Positions 24,084 through 33,840 are shown, numbered from the stretch's first letter. The stretch is DNA of 64,000 nucleotides from an uncultured Muribaculaceae bacterium (GCA_910579845.1 CAJTWL010000010.1:1-64000); one strand, 5' to 3'. Notes: generated from the letters alone by a model not told the origin. Numbers and translations: made by a program.

Positions 24084-27011
24084 ATGATGAAAAAGAGATT
24101 CCGGGTACTTCTATTGTCTGTCTGTGTCGCGATGTCGTTTGCAGGCGCATACGCAAATGATATCAAGACCGGTAAAAAGACAAAAACCGACAGTATTCCT
24201 CTTAAAGGTTATGTCTATGACAGGCTGACAAGCCGGGAACTATGCTCCACACTTGTCCAGGTGCTGCGCCCCGACAGTTCCGTCATAACTGCGCGCAAGG
24301 GTGGCAGTGTCTTCTGGCAATTCAAGAATGGCGATTATTCACGGGATTCTACCTCCCTGTATGAAATATATATTCCCCGGAAACAGGGCGACTATATAAT
24401 CAAGGTATCAAAACCGGGTTATGAGGATCTCTATGCGCCGTACCGCGCGGTGATAGGTTCGCGCGACAACAGCCTTGAAGCGCCCAAGCTGTATATGAGC
24501 CGCGAGATTGTGAGGGAATTGCAAGAGGTGACGGTGAGAGCAAGCAAGATCAAGGTTTATCACAAAGGGGACACTATAGTCTATGACGCCTCCGCGTTCA
24601 GTCTGCCCGAGGGATCAATGCTCGACGCTCTGGTACAGCAGATGCCCGGAGTCGAGATTAAGGAGAACAAGATATATGTCAACGGCAAATTTGTAGAATC
24701 CCTGTTGCTCAACGGAAAGGAGTTTTTCAAGGGGGACCAGTCGGTCGCAATGCACAACATAGGAGCGTATGCTGTAAAGAATGTCGCTGTCTATGAGAAG
24801 AACGAGGAGTCGGCAGCCCTTCTGGGCGACCGTGACGACATACAGAAGGAGTATGTTATGGATGTCCGTCTGAAGAAAGACTACATGGCAGGTACGGCGA
24901 TGAATGCCGATGTCGGTTACGGAACACGCGGACGCTATCTGGGCAGGCTGTTCGGACTGAGATATACCAACAATTCAAGACTCTCGCTGTACGGCAACAC
25001 CAATAACATGAATGTTTCGGAACGTCTTGACGAGAACGGAGAGAAATATAGCTATGTCTGGGATGCAGGCATCACCACGAGAACGAACGGCGGTATCGAC
25101 TATCAGGTGGACAATGCGTTGCATACCTGGGAACTTAGAGGAAACGCGGATGTGCATTACACGGATGTCACGGACCATTCGACAGAGAACGCCGTCCAAT
25201 ATCTTCAGGCAACGGACAATTACCGTTACTCGGATACCAATATGCGTTCCAATAAACTTGCTTTGTCAACAGACCATGAGTGGAAACTGAACAAGGAGAG
25301 ATGGAACCTCCGGATCGCGCCCTCTTTCAGCTATAACAAGACAAATGGGCACAAAGACACGTATTCGGCAACTTTCGGCAAAGAGCTGGAAGGCATGGAC
25401 AGGGATATCGTTGAGAACCTGTACAAGCCGGATTACGAAAGCTATACAAAAGATATCATCAACCGCAACATAGAGTATGTCAACAATCATTCCCACGGCT
25501 ATACCGCCAAGCTGGTCTCGGGCTCGAAGATGAAGATCCCGAACAGCCCCGACGCAGTAGAGCTTAAAGGAGATGTCAGCTATAAACGCAACACAGCCGC
25601 GTTAAGGACATTGCAGGACATATGCTTCGGAGATTTCGACGGAACGGGACTTCAGCCGGCGTCATCTATCCTGCAGATGAGAGACGAGTCCGTGAGACCC
25701 GATTATACATTCCGTTTTCTCGGACTGGCACGCTACTATTTCACACTGCCGTTCGGATCTCTTAATCTGAGTTATGAATATATACATACACAGGAACGCA
25801 AAAATTCCGGTCTGATGGTTCTCGAATCCATGGCGCAGGGATCAATGGCTGAATTCCAGCCCGGACAGCCCTGGCTTCCCGATTTCGGCAACAGTTATTC
25901 CGGAAAGAAGTACAAGAACCAGCATCACGTGAAACTCATCTGGCAGGTCAGGAAGAAATATGACCGGGGGACTCTCGCTATGGGTCTGGAGCCGAGTGTC
26001 TATCTCGAGCGGCATGACTTGTATTACAAACGGGGTAATGCTTGTGTAGATCCGTCAAAAACATTCTGGCGGTTCAAGGTCGAAAACGCATATGTCAGAT
26101 GGACAACGAAAGACAATAAATTCAACGGTATTTTAAGTTATGAAATGTATCAGGATGCTCCGGATATGCTGAAGATGGTGGATATACCGGATACGACAGA
26201 CCCTATGAACAGATGGCTGGGTAATCCGGATCTCAAGGTTTCAACCAACCATAGACTGGGATTCAGAGCTATTCATAAGATAGGGACAAAGGGAAGCCAG
26301 AATCTATATTTCAACTTCCAGTTCAAACATAATGCCTTCGCGAACGGATACAGATATGATTCGTCTACCGGAGTAAAGGAGATGCGCACCTATAATGTCA
26401 ACGGGGGCAATTCGATGTTTCTCTACCACGGATTGCTATTGCCTTTCGACAAGATGGGGGAATGGGGGCTGAGGAGCAACCTTAATGCAGGGCTGAACAA
26501 CTACTCCAATATGATCGGCTACGATTCCGAACCGTCAAGACAGAAAGTGAGAAGCTGGTCTGTTGGAGAACGTCTGGGTCTGTATATGGAGAAGAATAAG
26601 ATCTATATAGGTCTTAGCGGGAATTACATGTGGTACCGTTCTGTCGCAGCGGCTCCGAATCCTACTAAAAACTCATATGGAGAATATGGCGCGTCATTTT
26701 ACACAGATATAAAACTGCCGTATAATTTTGCAATAAACGCCGATCTGGTATATGATCGGAATTACGGGTATATAGATGACAGAATGAACAGATCGTTCTG
26801 GTATCTGAAAGCGCAGATCAGTTATTCCATGCTTAAAGGTTCATTACGCTTCTCCGTAAAGGGCAACGATCTGCTGAATCAGAAGAGAGGGATATATATG
26901 TCGGTAAATGCAACGGGACGCACACAGACCGAAGAGCTTACTCTCGGAAGAGTGATCCTCTTTTCGGTGGCATACAAATTCCACATCAAGCCAAAGCGCG
27001 ATAAGAAATAA
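24084..27011 (+). CDS. Outer-membrane beta-barrel protein with TonB plug-like domain
   Basis: About 975 residues from the ATG at 24084 (MMKKRFRVLLLSVCVAMSFAGAYA is the signal peptide, shown as MKKRFRVLLLSV). An upstream ATG at 24024 lies before the -7 box and is not used. After a carboxypeptidase-regulatory-like N-domain (about 35-130) comes a plug-like segment with MPGVEIKENKIYVNGK and LLNGKEFFKGD, then an aromatic-rich barrel of paired strands to the C-terminus (RVILFSVAYKFHIK). It sits directly behind blaR1 with its own promoter. Transport of a ligand or sensing is likely; the ligand is unknown. Confidence 0.82.
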   Translation: MMKKRFRVLLLSVCVAMSFAGAYANDIKTGKKTKTDSIPLKGYVYDRLTSRELCSTLVQVLRPDSSVITARKGGSVFWQFKNGDYSRDSTSLYEIYIPRKQGDYIIKVSKPGYEDLYAPYRAVIGSRDNSLEAPKLYMSREIVRELQEVTVRASKIKVYHKGDTIVYDASAFSLPEGSMLDALVQQMPGVEIKENKIYVNGKFVESLLLNGKEFFKGDQSVAMHNIGAYAVKNVAVYEKNEESAALLGDRDDIQKEYVMDVRLKKDYMAGTAMNADVGYGTRGRYLGRLFGLRYTNNSRLSLYGNTNNMNVSERLDENGEKYSYVWDAGITTRTNGGIDYQVDNALHTWELRGNADVHYTDVTDHSTENAVQYLQATDNYRYSDTNMRSNKLALSTDHEWKLNKERWNLRIAPSFSYNKTNGHKDTYSATFGKELEGMDRDIVENLYKPDYESYTKDIINRNIEYVNNHSHGYTAKLVSGSKMKIPNSPDAVELKGDVSYKRNTAALRTLQDICFGDFDGTGLQPASSILQMRDESVRPDYTFRFLGLARYYFTLPFGSLNLSYEYIHTQERKNSGLMVLESMAQGSMAEFQPGQPWLPDFGNSYSGKKYKNQHHVKLIWQVRKKYDRGTLAMGLEPSVYLERHDLYYKRGNACVDPSKTFWRFKVENAYVRWTTKDNKFNGILSYEMYQDAPDMLKMVDIPDTTDPMNRWLGNPDLKVSTNHRLGFRAIHKIGTKGSQNLYFNFQFKHNAFANGYRYDSSTGVKEMRTYNVNGGNSMFLYHGLLLPFDKMGEWGLRSNLNAGLNNYSNMIGYDSEPSRQKVRSWSVGERLGLYMEKNKIYIGLSGNYMWYRSVAAAPNPTKNSYGEYGASFYTDIKLPYNFAINADLVYDRNYGYIDDRMNRSFWYLKAQISYSMLKGSLRFSVKGNDLLNQKRGIYMSVNATGRTQTEELTLGRVILFSVAYKFHIKPKRDKK

Positions 27012-27070
27012 ACTTATATAAAACCATTACTTCTTTAGAAAGTTTTATAATTCCATAAGCAAGGGAAATA

Positions 27071-27121
27071 ATTCGTTTAAGGCTCCTCCAATAAAATTTA
27101 TTGGAGGAGCCTTAAACGAAT
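27071..27121 (+). terminator. Very long hairpin after the outer-membrane protein gene
   Basis: Perfect inverted repeat with 25-base arms and a one-base centre (left arm starts ATTCGTTTAAGGCTCCTCC). It lies 60 bases after the stop codon. No T-run follows on either strand, unusual for an intrinsic terminator of this strength. Confidence 0.6.
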
Positions 27122-27174
27122 AAAGGTTTGGGATGAGGTTGTTGTGATAATTTCGATGGCAAAAAGAGTTAGCC

Positions 27175-28440
27175 ATGCGAAAAAGAATATTGTTTGATAA
27201 GATAAAGATAACAACCCGTGAACTTAAGGAGAATGAATCTGTAGAGGATATTGCAGATATAACCAACCGGAACGCGGAAATATTGCTTGACCGAGTGAAC
27301 TTCAGAATAAAGTTCTGCGGTCAGACTCTTTCAGGATACGGTCCTGCGATTCCCTCAACAGTTACCGACTGTACCGGTAATACACACGCCACCATGGGCG
27401 GATGGCCGTCAAAGGAAATGAATTTTGTTGTTCCGGAAGATGAAAAACCGAGGGTCAACGGCTGGATAACCGGCGACTATCATGGTGTAGATGTTCCGGA
27501 GAGTGACAAGTTGAAGAAGAATTACCAGTCGGCGGTAAACGATCTTCTCACCGGATATATTAACACAGCGCTGATACATAATCTTTTCACATCCCCGTTC
27601 CGTCTTGCTTGGTGCGCGGTTTTCGACAACGGAGAGAGAGGCAAGTTAAGGGAGATAACTCTTCCGTATCCAAATATCGAGGCACCGTTATTGCCGATTG
27701 TCTCCATGACCCTTAACGATGACAGGCTATATTCCAATGTGGAGATCCGGAATATACCTGCCAGTCTGGAGTATTGTATACAATTTCCGGATGATGTCGG
27801 AATTGAATCTTTGCGATTAAACCGAATTGAGGTATATGCAACAGAGCAGGTGCCGATGCGCGATTCCAAATCCGAAATCTTCGGCATACGGACAACCATA
27901 ATTGACGGCACACCAACCCGCTGTTGGATGTATGACCGATATTCTGCCGATGAAATCGGGGATTCTAACAAAATTCGAACAAATTTTAAACAAATTTCGA
28001 ACATCGGTCAAGAAGGCTTTAACAGCGTTGACACCTTTCAGAAATTACCGATTCCATCGGGCAAATTAACCAATTTTGACAAGGCAAAAGATTATAAAGC
28101 CGGCTTTGATGATGATACGGATATAGAAAATCCGGCAAATCCGACAGAAGAAGAGCGGAAAGTATATATGGAGACTGAACCGCTGTCATTGGATCACCCC
28201 GAAATGGACAAACATTTGCAGTCGGTGACGCTTTTTGGAATTTTTCCGCGCAATGATGATAGAATCAAATTCATTGTTTATGGCTCACATCACCGGGAGA
28301 ACTGGCACAAGATCGCCGTATCGAGCATACCGTATATTGCAGGCCTAAGAGCTGTACCGTTCCGATGGTTTAAAATAGGTGTTGAAGCTACTCTGCGTCC
28401 AGGCGATTTCTTGGAAGCGGCAACATTCCTCTTTTCATGA
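27175..28440 (+). CDS. Unrecognised 421-residue protein
   Basis: No family recognised with confidence. No signal peptide, no membrane segment. The first third contains GGWPSKEMNFVVPEDEKPRVNGWI, the middle repeats strand-like LEYCIQFPDDVGIESLRLNRIEVYA, and the C-terminal 60 residues (IKFIVYGSHHRENWHKIA, then FRWFKIGVEATLRPGDFLEAATFLF) resemble in pattern the end of discoidin-like or phage structural beta-sandwich domains. It has codon use like its neighbours and lies alone between a long hairpin and the SemiSWEET gene. Possible structural or carbohydrate-binding protein; low certainty. Confidence 0.7.
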   Translation: MRKRILFDKIKITTRELKENESVEDIADITNRNAEILLDRVNFRIKFCGQTLSGYGPAIPSTVTDCTGNTHATMGGWPSKEMNFVVPEDEKPRVNGWITGDYHGVDVPESDKLKKNYQSAVNDLLTGYINTALIHNLFTSPFRLAWCAVFDNGERGKLREITLPYPNIEAPLLPIVSMTLNDDRLYSNVEIRNIPASLEYCIQFPDDVGIESLRLNRIEVYATEQVPMRDSKSEIFGIRTTIIDGTPTRCWMYDRYSADEIGDSNKIRTNFKQISNIGQEGFNSVDTFQKLPIPSGKLTNFDKAKDYKAGFDDDTDIENPANPTEEERKVYMETEPLSLDHPEMDKHLQSVTLFGIFPRNDDRIKFIVYGSHHRENWHKIAVSSIPYIAGLRAVPFRWFKIGVEATLRPGDFLEAATFLFS

Positions 28441-28463
28441 ACAGACACACTACCGTACCACAC

Positions 28464-28736
28464 CTATTTCTTCTTGAAGTAATCGTTATACATTTTGATG
28501 CCGAATACAATACCGGCGCAGACGGCTGTAATGGTGTTCGTGAGCCAAAGGGGGATATTGTGAATCAATATGCCCTGAACTATAAAAAATAGAGAGCCAA
28601 GAAACATAAGCAGGAATGTCGGGAGGGCAATTCCGTCTGTTTCACGAGTGCGGATTGTATGTATGGCTTGAGGCAAATAACCGCAAACCATACATATGGC
28701 GGCGGCATAGCCGAAAATATTAATCCATATTTCCAT
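28464..28736 (-). CDS. SemiSWEET/PQ-loop sugar transporter
   Basis: 90-residue protein with three membrane segments (about 6-24, 39-57, 65-83) and the PQ-loop motif GYLPQ at residues about 19-23 in the first helix. This is the size and form of bacterial SemiSWEETs, which dimerise to make one sugar pore. It is convergent with the orphan gene and divergent from the sulfatase, so a shared sugar pathway with the sulfatase is possible. Confidence 0.85.
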   Translation of the reverse strand: MEIWINIFGYAAAICMVCGYLPQAIHTIRTRETDGIALPTFLLMFLGSLFFIVQGILIHNIPLWLTNTITAVCAGIVFGIKMYNDYFKKK

Positions 28737-28776
28737 TTTGTAACGCTTTGAAGTATTTATGTTAAAACAGAATATT

Positions 28777-28819
28777 CATAGAAATAGTTTCTATGCATTA
28801 ACTTTTATTCTTAAATTTG
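28777..28819 (+). promoter_or_regulatory. Sulfatase promoter with dyad
   Basis: -7 TAAATTTG at 28812-28819 gives a leader of about 90 bases before the sulfatase. An 8-bp inverted repeat CATAGAAA-TAG-TTTCTATG (28777-28795) overlaps the expected -33 position and lies between two divergent genes, so it could control both. Confidence 0.5.
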
Positions 28820-28914
28820 AATATTGGAAATTTATTCATAATTTAGTGTATTAAAACACATTAGGGTAAAATGTTGCCCAATTTCTGACATCGAAACAAT
28901 TATCAACATTAATT

Positions 28915-30591
28915 ATGAAATCAATAACAAAATTAGTAGCCGGTTCCACGCTTTTAGTGCCGTTCACAGTTGTCGCCGCCGAGCAAAGCCGACCGAACAT
29001 TGTCTTCTTTCTGATAGACGATTACGGGTGGGTCGACAGTCAAGTGGCTTATGGAGAAGAGGTTTATCCCAATAATCTGCGGTTTAACACACCTAATATG
29101 CAAAGACTCGCAAATCAAGGAGCAATACTTTGCAATGCATATGCATGCCCGGTGTCAACTCCGACACGTACCGCCATGCTTTCCGGTATGAATGCCGCGC
29201 ATTCGAAAATCACAAACTGGACATCGGTAACCAAAGACACTCCTTCAGATGCAACCGGAGGTGCTACCGCCATGGAGGCTGGAGGAAAGACAGTCGTTTC
29301 CCCTACTGACGCTCTTTCACGTCCGGAATGGAATATAAACGGTATGAGTCCGGTAGATGGCATTTCATATTCGCAATATGCAACTCCGCTTCCACAGCTT
29401 CTCAAGGATGCCGGATATTTTACCGTGCATGTAGGAAAAGGTCATTGGGCTTCAATAGGCACACCGGGGGCAAGCCCCCTCAACATGGGATTTGTCGTGA
29501 ATGTTGCCGGGAATGTTGCCGGTATGCCACGCAGTTACCAGAGTGAAGAGAACTACGGCAATACTCCTGAAAAATGGAATATGCTTGCTGTCCAGAACAT
29601 GACACAATATTATGGCACCGGCGTTCATCTTACCGAGGCTCTGACGCGCGAGGCTTTACAGACTCTTGACTATCCGATAGCTCACGGTGAGCCGTTCTAT
29701 CTGTATATGGCACATTATGCTACCCATACTCCAATTCAGGCAGACAAGAGATTCTACAAGAAATATCTTGATGCCGGGATGGACAAGGGACAGGCAAAAT
29801 ACGCATCTATGGTCGAAGGCGTGGATAAAAGTCTTGGAGATATAATGAATTATCTTAAAGAGAAAGGTGTTGCCGACAATACTATTATTATTCTGATGGC
29901 AGACAACGGCGGCAACAGTGAAAACAAACAGAAGGGAGGTGTGCTTCACACACAGAATCTACCTCTCCGCGAGGGTAAGGGTTCCTGTTATGAAGGCGGT
30001 ATCCGTGTCCCGTTGGCATTCAGCTGGAAAGGCTATATAGCACCGGGCACGCGTCTAAGTACACCTGTTACATGCGAAGATATGTTCCCTACAATACTTG
30101 AAATGGCCGGAGTTAAAGATCCGAAAGTTGTACAGCCGGTGGACGGGAAAAGTCTTGTAAAACTTATCACAGACGGTTCCAGATATGCGTCGGATGCTGT
30201 AGCTTCAGGCAAGGTTAAAAACCAGAAAGAGACCACTAATATGGTAATTCCGGAGAGTGTGTCCGGTCTTGACCCCGAGCGTCCTATCGTAATGCACTAT
30301 CCTCATAAGTGGAAACCTTATGATCTGGAGGATATCGACTTCCTGAGCTCAATGAGAAAGGGAGACTGGAAGGTGGTTTACAGAATGGCTACCGGAGATC
30401 TCGAACTCTATAATCTCAAAGAGGATATAGGAGAACGCAACAATCTTGCAGGAAATAAAAAATATGCAAAGAAACTCAAATCCATGGCTGAAGAATTCAG
30501 CGGAATCCTTACCGGATGGGATGCTCCCATGCCTATTGTCCGCGAGACCGGGAAACCGGTAGTTATGCCCGCAGCCGTGCTTAAGAAATAA
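28915..30591 (+). CDS. Sulfatase, serine type (S1 family)
   Basis: 558-residue exported sulfatase with a signal peptide of about 21 residues. The signature STPTR (81-85, in CPVSTPTRTAMLSG) uses Ser81, so formylglycine must be made by an anaerobic sulfatase-maturing enzyme, which is not in this window. Metal ligands are visible in FFLIDDYGW and LMADNGG. It would remove sulfate from a host glycan or similar substrate in the periplasm; the exact substrate is unknown. No SusC/SusD pair is adjacent. Confidence 0.9.
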   Translation: MKSITKLVAGSTLLVPFTVVAAEQSRPNIVFFLIDDYGWVDSQVAYGEEVYPNNLRFNTPNMQRLANQGAILCNAYACPVSTPTRTAMLSGMNAAHSKITNWTSVTKDTPSDATGGATAMEAGGKTVVSPTDALSRPEWNINGMSPVDGISYSQYATPLPQLLKDAGYFTVHVGKGHWASIGTPGASPLNMGFVVNVAGNVAGMPRSYQSEENYGNTPEKWNMLAVQNMTQYYGTGVHLTEALTREALQTLDYPIAHGEPFYLYMAHYATHTPIQADKRFYKKYLDAGMDKGQAKYASMVEGVDKSLGDIMNYLKEKGVADNTIIILMADNGGNSENKQKGGVLHTQNLPLREGKGSCYEGGIRVPLAFSWKGYIAPGTRLSTPVTCEDMFPTILEMAGVKDPKVVQPVDGKSLVKLITDGSRYASDAVASGKVKNQKETTNMVIPESVSGLDPERPIVMHYPHKWKPYDLEDIDFLSSMRKGDWKVVYRMATGDLELYNLKEDIGERNNLAGNKKYAKKLKSMAEEFSGILTGWDAPMPIVRETGKPVVMPAAVLKK

Positions 30592-30604
30592 CAGAACTTC
30601 TCTT

Positions 30605-30666
30605 CTCTAAACAATTCAGGTTTCATTCCTTTAATAAATTTGGAATGAAACCTGAATTGTTTAGAG
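30605..30666. terminator. Long hairpin between sulfatase and convergent glycosyltransferase
   Basis: Perfect 25-base arms (left arm starts CTCTAAACAATTCAGG) around a 12-base loop, in the gap between two convergent genes, so it can end both transcripts. No T-run. The right arm ends inside a copy of the TTTAGAG repeat. Confidence 0.7.
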
Positions 30667-30677
30667 TGTGTTTGAAC
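30660..30677 (+). repeat. Intergenic repeat copy (TTAGAGNNTGTTT family)
   Basis: TTTAGAGTGTGTTTGAAC; overlaps the right arm of the long hairpin. Confidence 0.45.
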
Positions 30678-30679
30678 GT

Positions 30680-31498
30680 CTATATTGTCCCCTTTACCGC
30701 ATGCCATATGCGACTGATCAGGGATCGTCTTTCCCACTTCTCATTACGATAGCGCAGATATCGGATTTCCTGTTGTGCGGATATGTAATCAGAGAAGTAT
30801 TGAAAATACAGGTCTTTGTGCTTGTTGAAAATATAAGCCTGTGTAATCTTGTGGTTGTTTTCAACTTTTGCTTCAGTACTCCTGGATACCCGCTTGATGC
30901 GGTATAAGAACAATGTTTCCGGAATCTGATATACTTTTGAATTCTCATTAAGCAATCTTATCCAGAGTTCCCAGTCCTCGAAACAATAAGGAATCTGCGT
31001 GTCGTAACCTCCAGCCCTATCAAAATCGGAGCGGCAGTACATTGCGGAACAGAAAATCGAATTGGATATTAACAAATCGCGATATCCTCTATATTTAAGA
31101 GGAGGAGTGCGATCAGTCTCACCGAACATTTTCCAATTGCAATATACAACGCTTAGTTCGGGATCCTCAATGAAGGCATTTACACATTTCTCTATATATT
31201 CGGGTTCAAACTTATCATCCGCGTCAAGAGGTATGATATACTCTCCCCCTGTTACCGATGCGGCAAAATTCCGGGCTTCCGACACTCCGTGATTCTCTGT
31301 ATGATAAAACCTTATGCGGAGATCTTTCTCCGCATAAGATTGTACAATCTCAGACACATTGTCAGGCGAACCGTCATCGACTACTGCCACTTCCCAATTC
31401 CGGTAAGTCTGGTTCAGAAGCGAATCAAGCGCATCTTTGATATATTCCGCCTGATTGTATGCCGGCATCAATACTGATACCAGAGGTTCCTTATCCAT
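30680..31498 (-). CDS. Glycosyltransferase, GT2 family
   Basis: 272-residue GT-A enzyme. The N-terminus VSVLMPAYNQAEYIKDALDS and the DDGSPDN and PLDADDKFEPEYIEKC (DxD-type) motifs are clear. Target sugar unknown. It is the third gene of an M28 peptidase-tyrS-glycosyltransferase operon, 12 bases after tyrS. It resembles the GT2 enzymes of the cluster at 35-38 kb but lies on the opposite strand. Confidence 0.85.
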   Translation of the reverse strand: MDKEPLVSVLMPAYNQAEYIKDALDSLLNQTYRNWEVAVVDDGSPDNVSEIVQSYAEKDLRIRFYHTENHGVSEARNFAASVTGGEYIIPLDADDKFEPEYIEKCVNAFIEDPELSVVYCNWKMFGETDRTPPLKYRGYRDLLISNSIFCSAMYCRSDFDRAGGYDTQIPYCFEDWELWIRLLNENSKVYQIPETLFLYRIKRVSRSTEAKVENNHKITQAYIFNKHKDLYFQYFSDYISAQQEIRYLRYRNEKWERRSLISRIWHAVKGTI

Positions 31499-31510
31499 TT
31501 TATCACTTAT

Positions 31511-32803
31511 TTATTCGGCTACGAGAAGATAATGGTTCTTTTTACCGCGCTGAATGTGGATATATTTACCGCCAAGCAGGGCATCTGAGTTTATGACAGC
31601 TGTCGGATCGGTAAGTTTCTCTTTATTGACGCTTACACCGCCACCCTGAACCATTTTGCGCGCCTCTCCCTTTGAAGGGAACACCTGGGTCTTCACAGCA
31701 AGAAGATCCAGTAAAGGAATGCCTGTCTCAAGTTCAACCTTTGATACGGAGAAGCGGGGAACACCGTCGAAAATATCAAGCAGTGTCTGTTCGTCAAGTG
31801 CCTTCAACGCATCTCCCGCATTATTACTGAATAGTATCTGTGACGCCTCTACAGCCGCCTGATAATCTTTCTCACTGTGAACCATGACAGTCACCTCTTT
31901 TGCAAGACGTTTCTGCAATGGACGGGCACCCGGGTTTTCTGCATGCTCCTTCACAAGCGCTTCGATCTCATCTTTGCTCAGGAATGTGAAGATCTTGAGA
32001 TATTTCTCGGCATCGGCATCCGATACATTAAGCCAGAACTGGTAAAATTTATAGGGAGACGTATAATGGGCATCGAGCCATACGTTGCCGCTCTCTGTCT
32101 TACCGAATTTACCTCCGTCGGCCTTTGTGATAAGCGGGCAAGTGAGTGCATAGACCTCTCCTCCAAGTTTACGACGTATGAGTTCGGAACCTGTAGTGAT
32201 ATTGCCCCACTGGTCGGAACCGCCAAGCTGAAGCTTGCATTTCTTTTCCTGATAAAGATGCAGAAAGTCGAAACCTTGAAGCAACTGGTATGTAAACTCT
32301 GTGAAGCTCAGTCCATCGCGTGCCTCTCCGTTAAGACGTTTCTGTACGCTGTCTTTTGCCATCATATAGTTTACAGTGATATGCTTGCCAATTTCGCGGG
32401 CGAAATCGAGGAAGGTTATGTCTTTTGTCCAGTCATAGTTGTTCACCATCTCGGCACGGTTTGGCGCATCCGAATCGAAATCAAGGAATTTTGACAACTG
32501 CTTTTTTATGGCCTCCTGATTATGACGCAACGTGGCTTCGTCAAGAAGATTACGTTCGGCAGATTTCCCTGAGGGATCTCCGATCATACCTGTCGCTCCT
32601 CCGACAAGGGCTAACGGTTTGTGTCCGCAACGTTGGAAATGACGGAGCATCATGACACCGCAGAGGTGTCCGATATGTAGAGAATCCGCTGTCGGGTCAA
32701 TGCCAAGGTATGCGGTAGTCATCTCTTTCGCGAGTTGTTCCTCTGTGCCCGGCATCATTGTGTGGATCATGCCGCGCCATGTCAGTTCTTCAATGAAATT
32801 CAT
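31511..32803 (-). CDS. tyrS: Tyrosine--tRNA ligase
   Basis: 430-residue class I synthetase. HIGH is exact in SLHIGHLCG, the tyrosine-binding region has GSDQWGNI, the KMSKS-equivalent is KFGKT in [11 protein letters not shown], and an S4-like RNA-binding domain ends the protein ([13 protein letters not shown]). Complete. It lies 17 bases after the peptidase gene. Confidence 0.96.
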   Translation of the reverse strand: MNFIEELTWRGMIHTMMPGTEEQLAKEMTTAYLGIDPTADSLHIGHLCGVMMLRHFQRCGHKPLALVGGATGMIGDPSGKSAERNLLDEATLRHNQEAIKKQLSKFLDFDSDAPNRAEMVNNYDWTKDITFLDFAREIGKHITVNYMMAKDSVQKRLNGEARDGLSFTEFTYQLLQGFDFLHLYQEKKCKLQLGGSDQWGNITTGSELIRRKLGGEVYALTCPLITKADGGKFGKTESGNVWLDAHYTSPYKFYQFWLNVSDADAEKYLKIFTFLSKDEIEALVKEHAENPGARPLQKRLAKEVTVMVHSEKDYQAAVEASQILFSNNAGDALKALDEQTLLDIFDGVPRFSVSKVELETGIPLLDLLAVKTQVFPSKGEARKMVQGGGVSVNKEKLTDPTAVINSDALLGGKYIHIQRGKKNHYLLVAE

Positions 32804-32820
32804 ATATTAACGGTTTTGAT

Positions 32821-33786
32821 TTATTCATAGATATATTGCAGCAAAGTCGCTCCCACAGCCTTGAGTGTGGAACGGTCTATATTTTCAAGAGTGTCGTGGC
32901 TTGTATGCCAGTCAGGATCAAATCCTTCGTTTTCGTGATATTCGATTATATCTATTGCCGGAATGCCGGCTTTTATAAACTCCACATGATCATCCGTGAC
33001 AGCGCTTCCCAATCGTTTCGGGAAATAGTCTCCATATCCCGCTTTTGCTGCGCATGCCCATATTCTTGCGGTCAAATCGGGAGAATTCTGCTGTGAGAAA
33101 TATTCTATGGGAAATTTGGCGTTCCTACCTCCGACCATGTCCGCCACTATGACACGAGAAGGAGAATATCCCGGTTTTATCGGATTATTTACAAAATATC
33201 TTGTACCCATCGCCCAAGAATCATCGTTGTTTTCTTCGCCCCAGTCTTCCGCATCGACAAACAATATATCTATCCCCTTCTCCGGATTACGGATTGAAAT
33301 CTGGCGGGCGATTTCCAACAGAAGGGCGACACCGCTCGCGCCATCGTTGGCTCCGTCAACCGGTATCTTATGATATTTCGGATCGGAATCATTGTCTGCC
33401 CATGGACGGCAATCATAGTGGGCGACAAGCAATGTGCGGTCATCATTTTCAGGATTGAATTCTCCGAATATATTTCTGGAATGAAGCAGAGTGCCATCGA
33501 ATGCCATCAAGTCTGCTTTCTGCTCAATGACGTTAGCACCGTGCCGACGCAGTTCGGCACTAAGGTAATCTCCTGTCTTGCGGTGAGATTCCGTATTGGG
33601 TACACGCGGACCACACTTAACCTGAGTCGCAAGATACCTATATGCGGAATCCGCATTGAAATCCGGAATGGATTCAATTACGGCTCCAGCATCTGATGCG
33701 CCGTTTTCATCGGCACTATTTCTGTTTCCCGCACCACATGAAACCATACAAAGCGTAAGAATCAATATTAAAGAAAATATTCGCAT
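32821..33786 (-). CDS. M28-family metallopeptidase lipoprotein
   Basis: 321-residue exported zinc peptidase. Signal and lipobox are CMVSCG, so it is lipid-anchored. Metal ligands appear in VAHYDCRPW, GANDGASG, DAEDWGEE and the C-terminal HTSHDTLEN. It resembles aminopeptidases and glutaminyl-peptide cyclotransferases of this family; which it is cannot be told. It is the first gene of the operon with tyrS. The ATG lies only five bases after the -7 box TAATTTTG. Confidence 0.88.
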   Translation of the reverse strand: MRIFSLILILTLCMVSCGAGNRNSADENGASDAGAVIESIPDFNADSAYRYLATQVKCGPRVPNTESHRKTGDYLSAELRRHGANVIEQKADLMAFDGTLLHSRNIFGEFNPENDDRTLLVAHYDCRPWADNDSDPKYHKIPVDGANDGASGVALLLEIARQISIRNPEKGIDILFVDAEDWGEENNDDSWAMGTRYFVNNPIKPGYSPSRVIVADMVGGRNAKFPIEYFSQQNSPDLTARIWACAAKAGYGDYFPKRLGSAVTDDHVEFIKAGIPAIDIIEYHENEGFDPDWHTSHDTLENIDRSTLKAVGATLLQYIYE

Positions 33787-33790
33787 ATCA

Positions 33791-33798
33791 CAAAATTA
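33791..33798 (-). promoter_or_regulatory. -7 box of the peptidase-tyrS operon
   Basis: Minus strand TAATTTTG ends five bases before the ATG, so the message would be nearly or fully leaderless. No strong -33. Confidence 0.5.
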
Positions 33799-33811
33799 CT
33801 CATAATCTTCC

Positions 33812-33840
33812 TTTTTTCGTAATAAATTTAAACAGTTTCT
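33812..33840 (+). repeat. 29-bp direct repeat, left copy
   Basis: Identical to 33997-34025 (begins TTTTTTCGTAATAAATTT, ends CAGTTTCT). Together they bound a 185-bp unit between two divergent genes. The minus strand includes TTAGAAACTGTTTAAA (33827-33842), a copy of the short repeat family. Confidence 0.85.
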
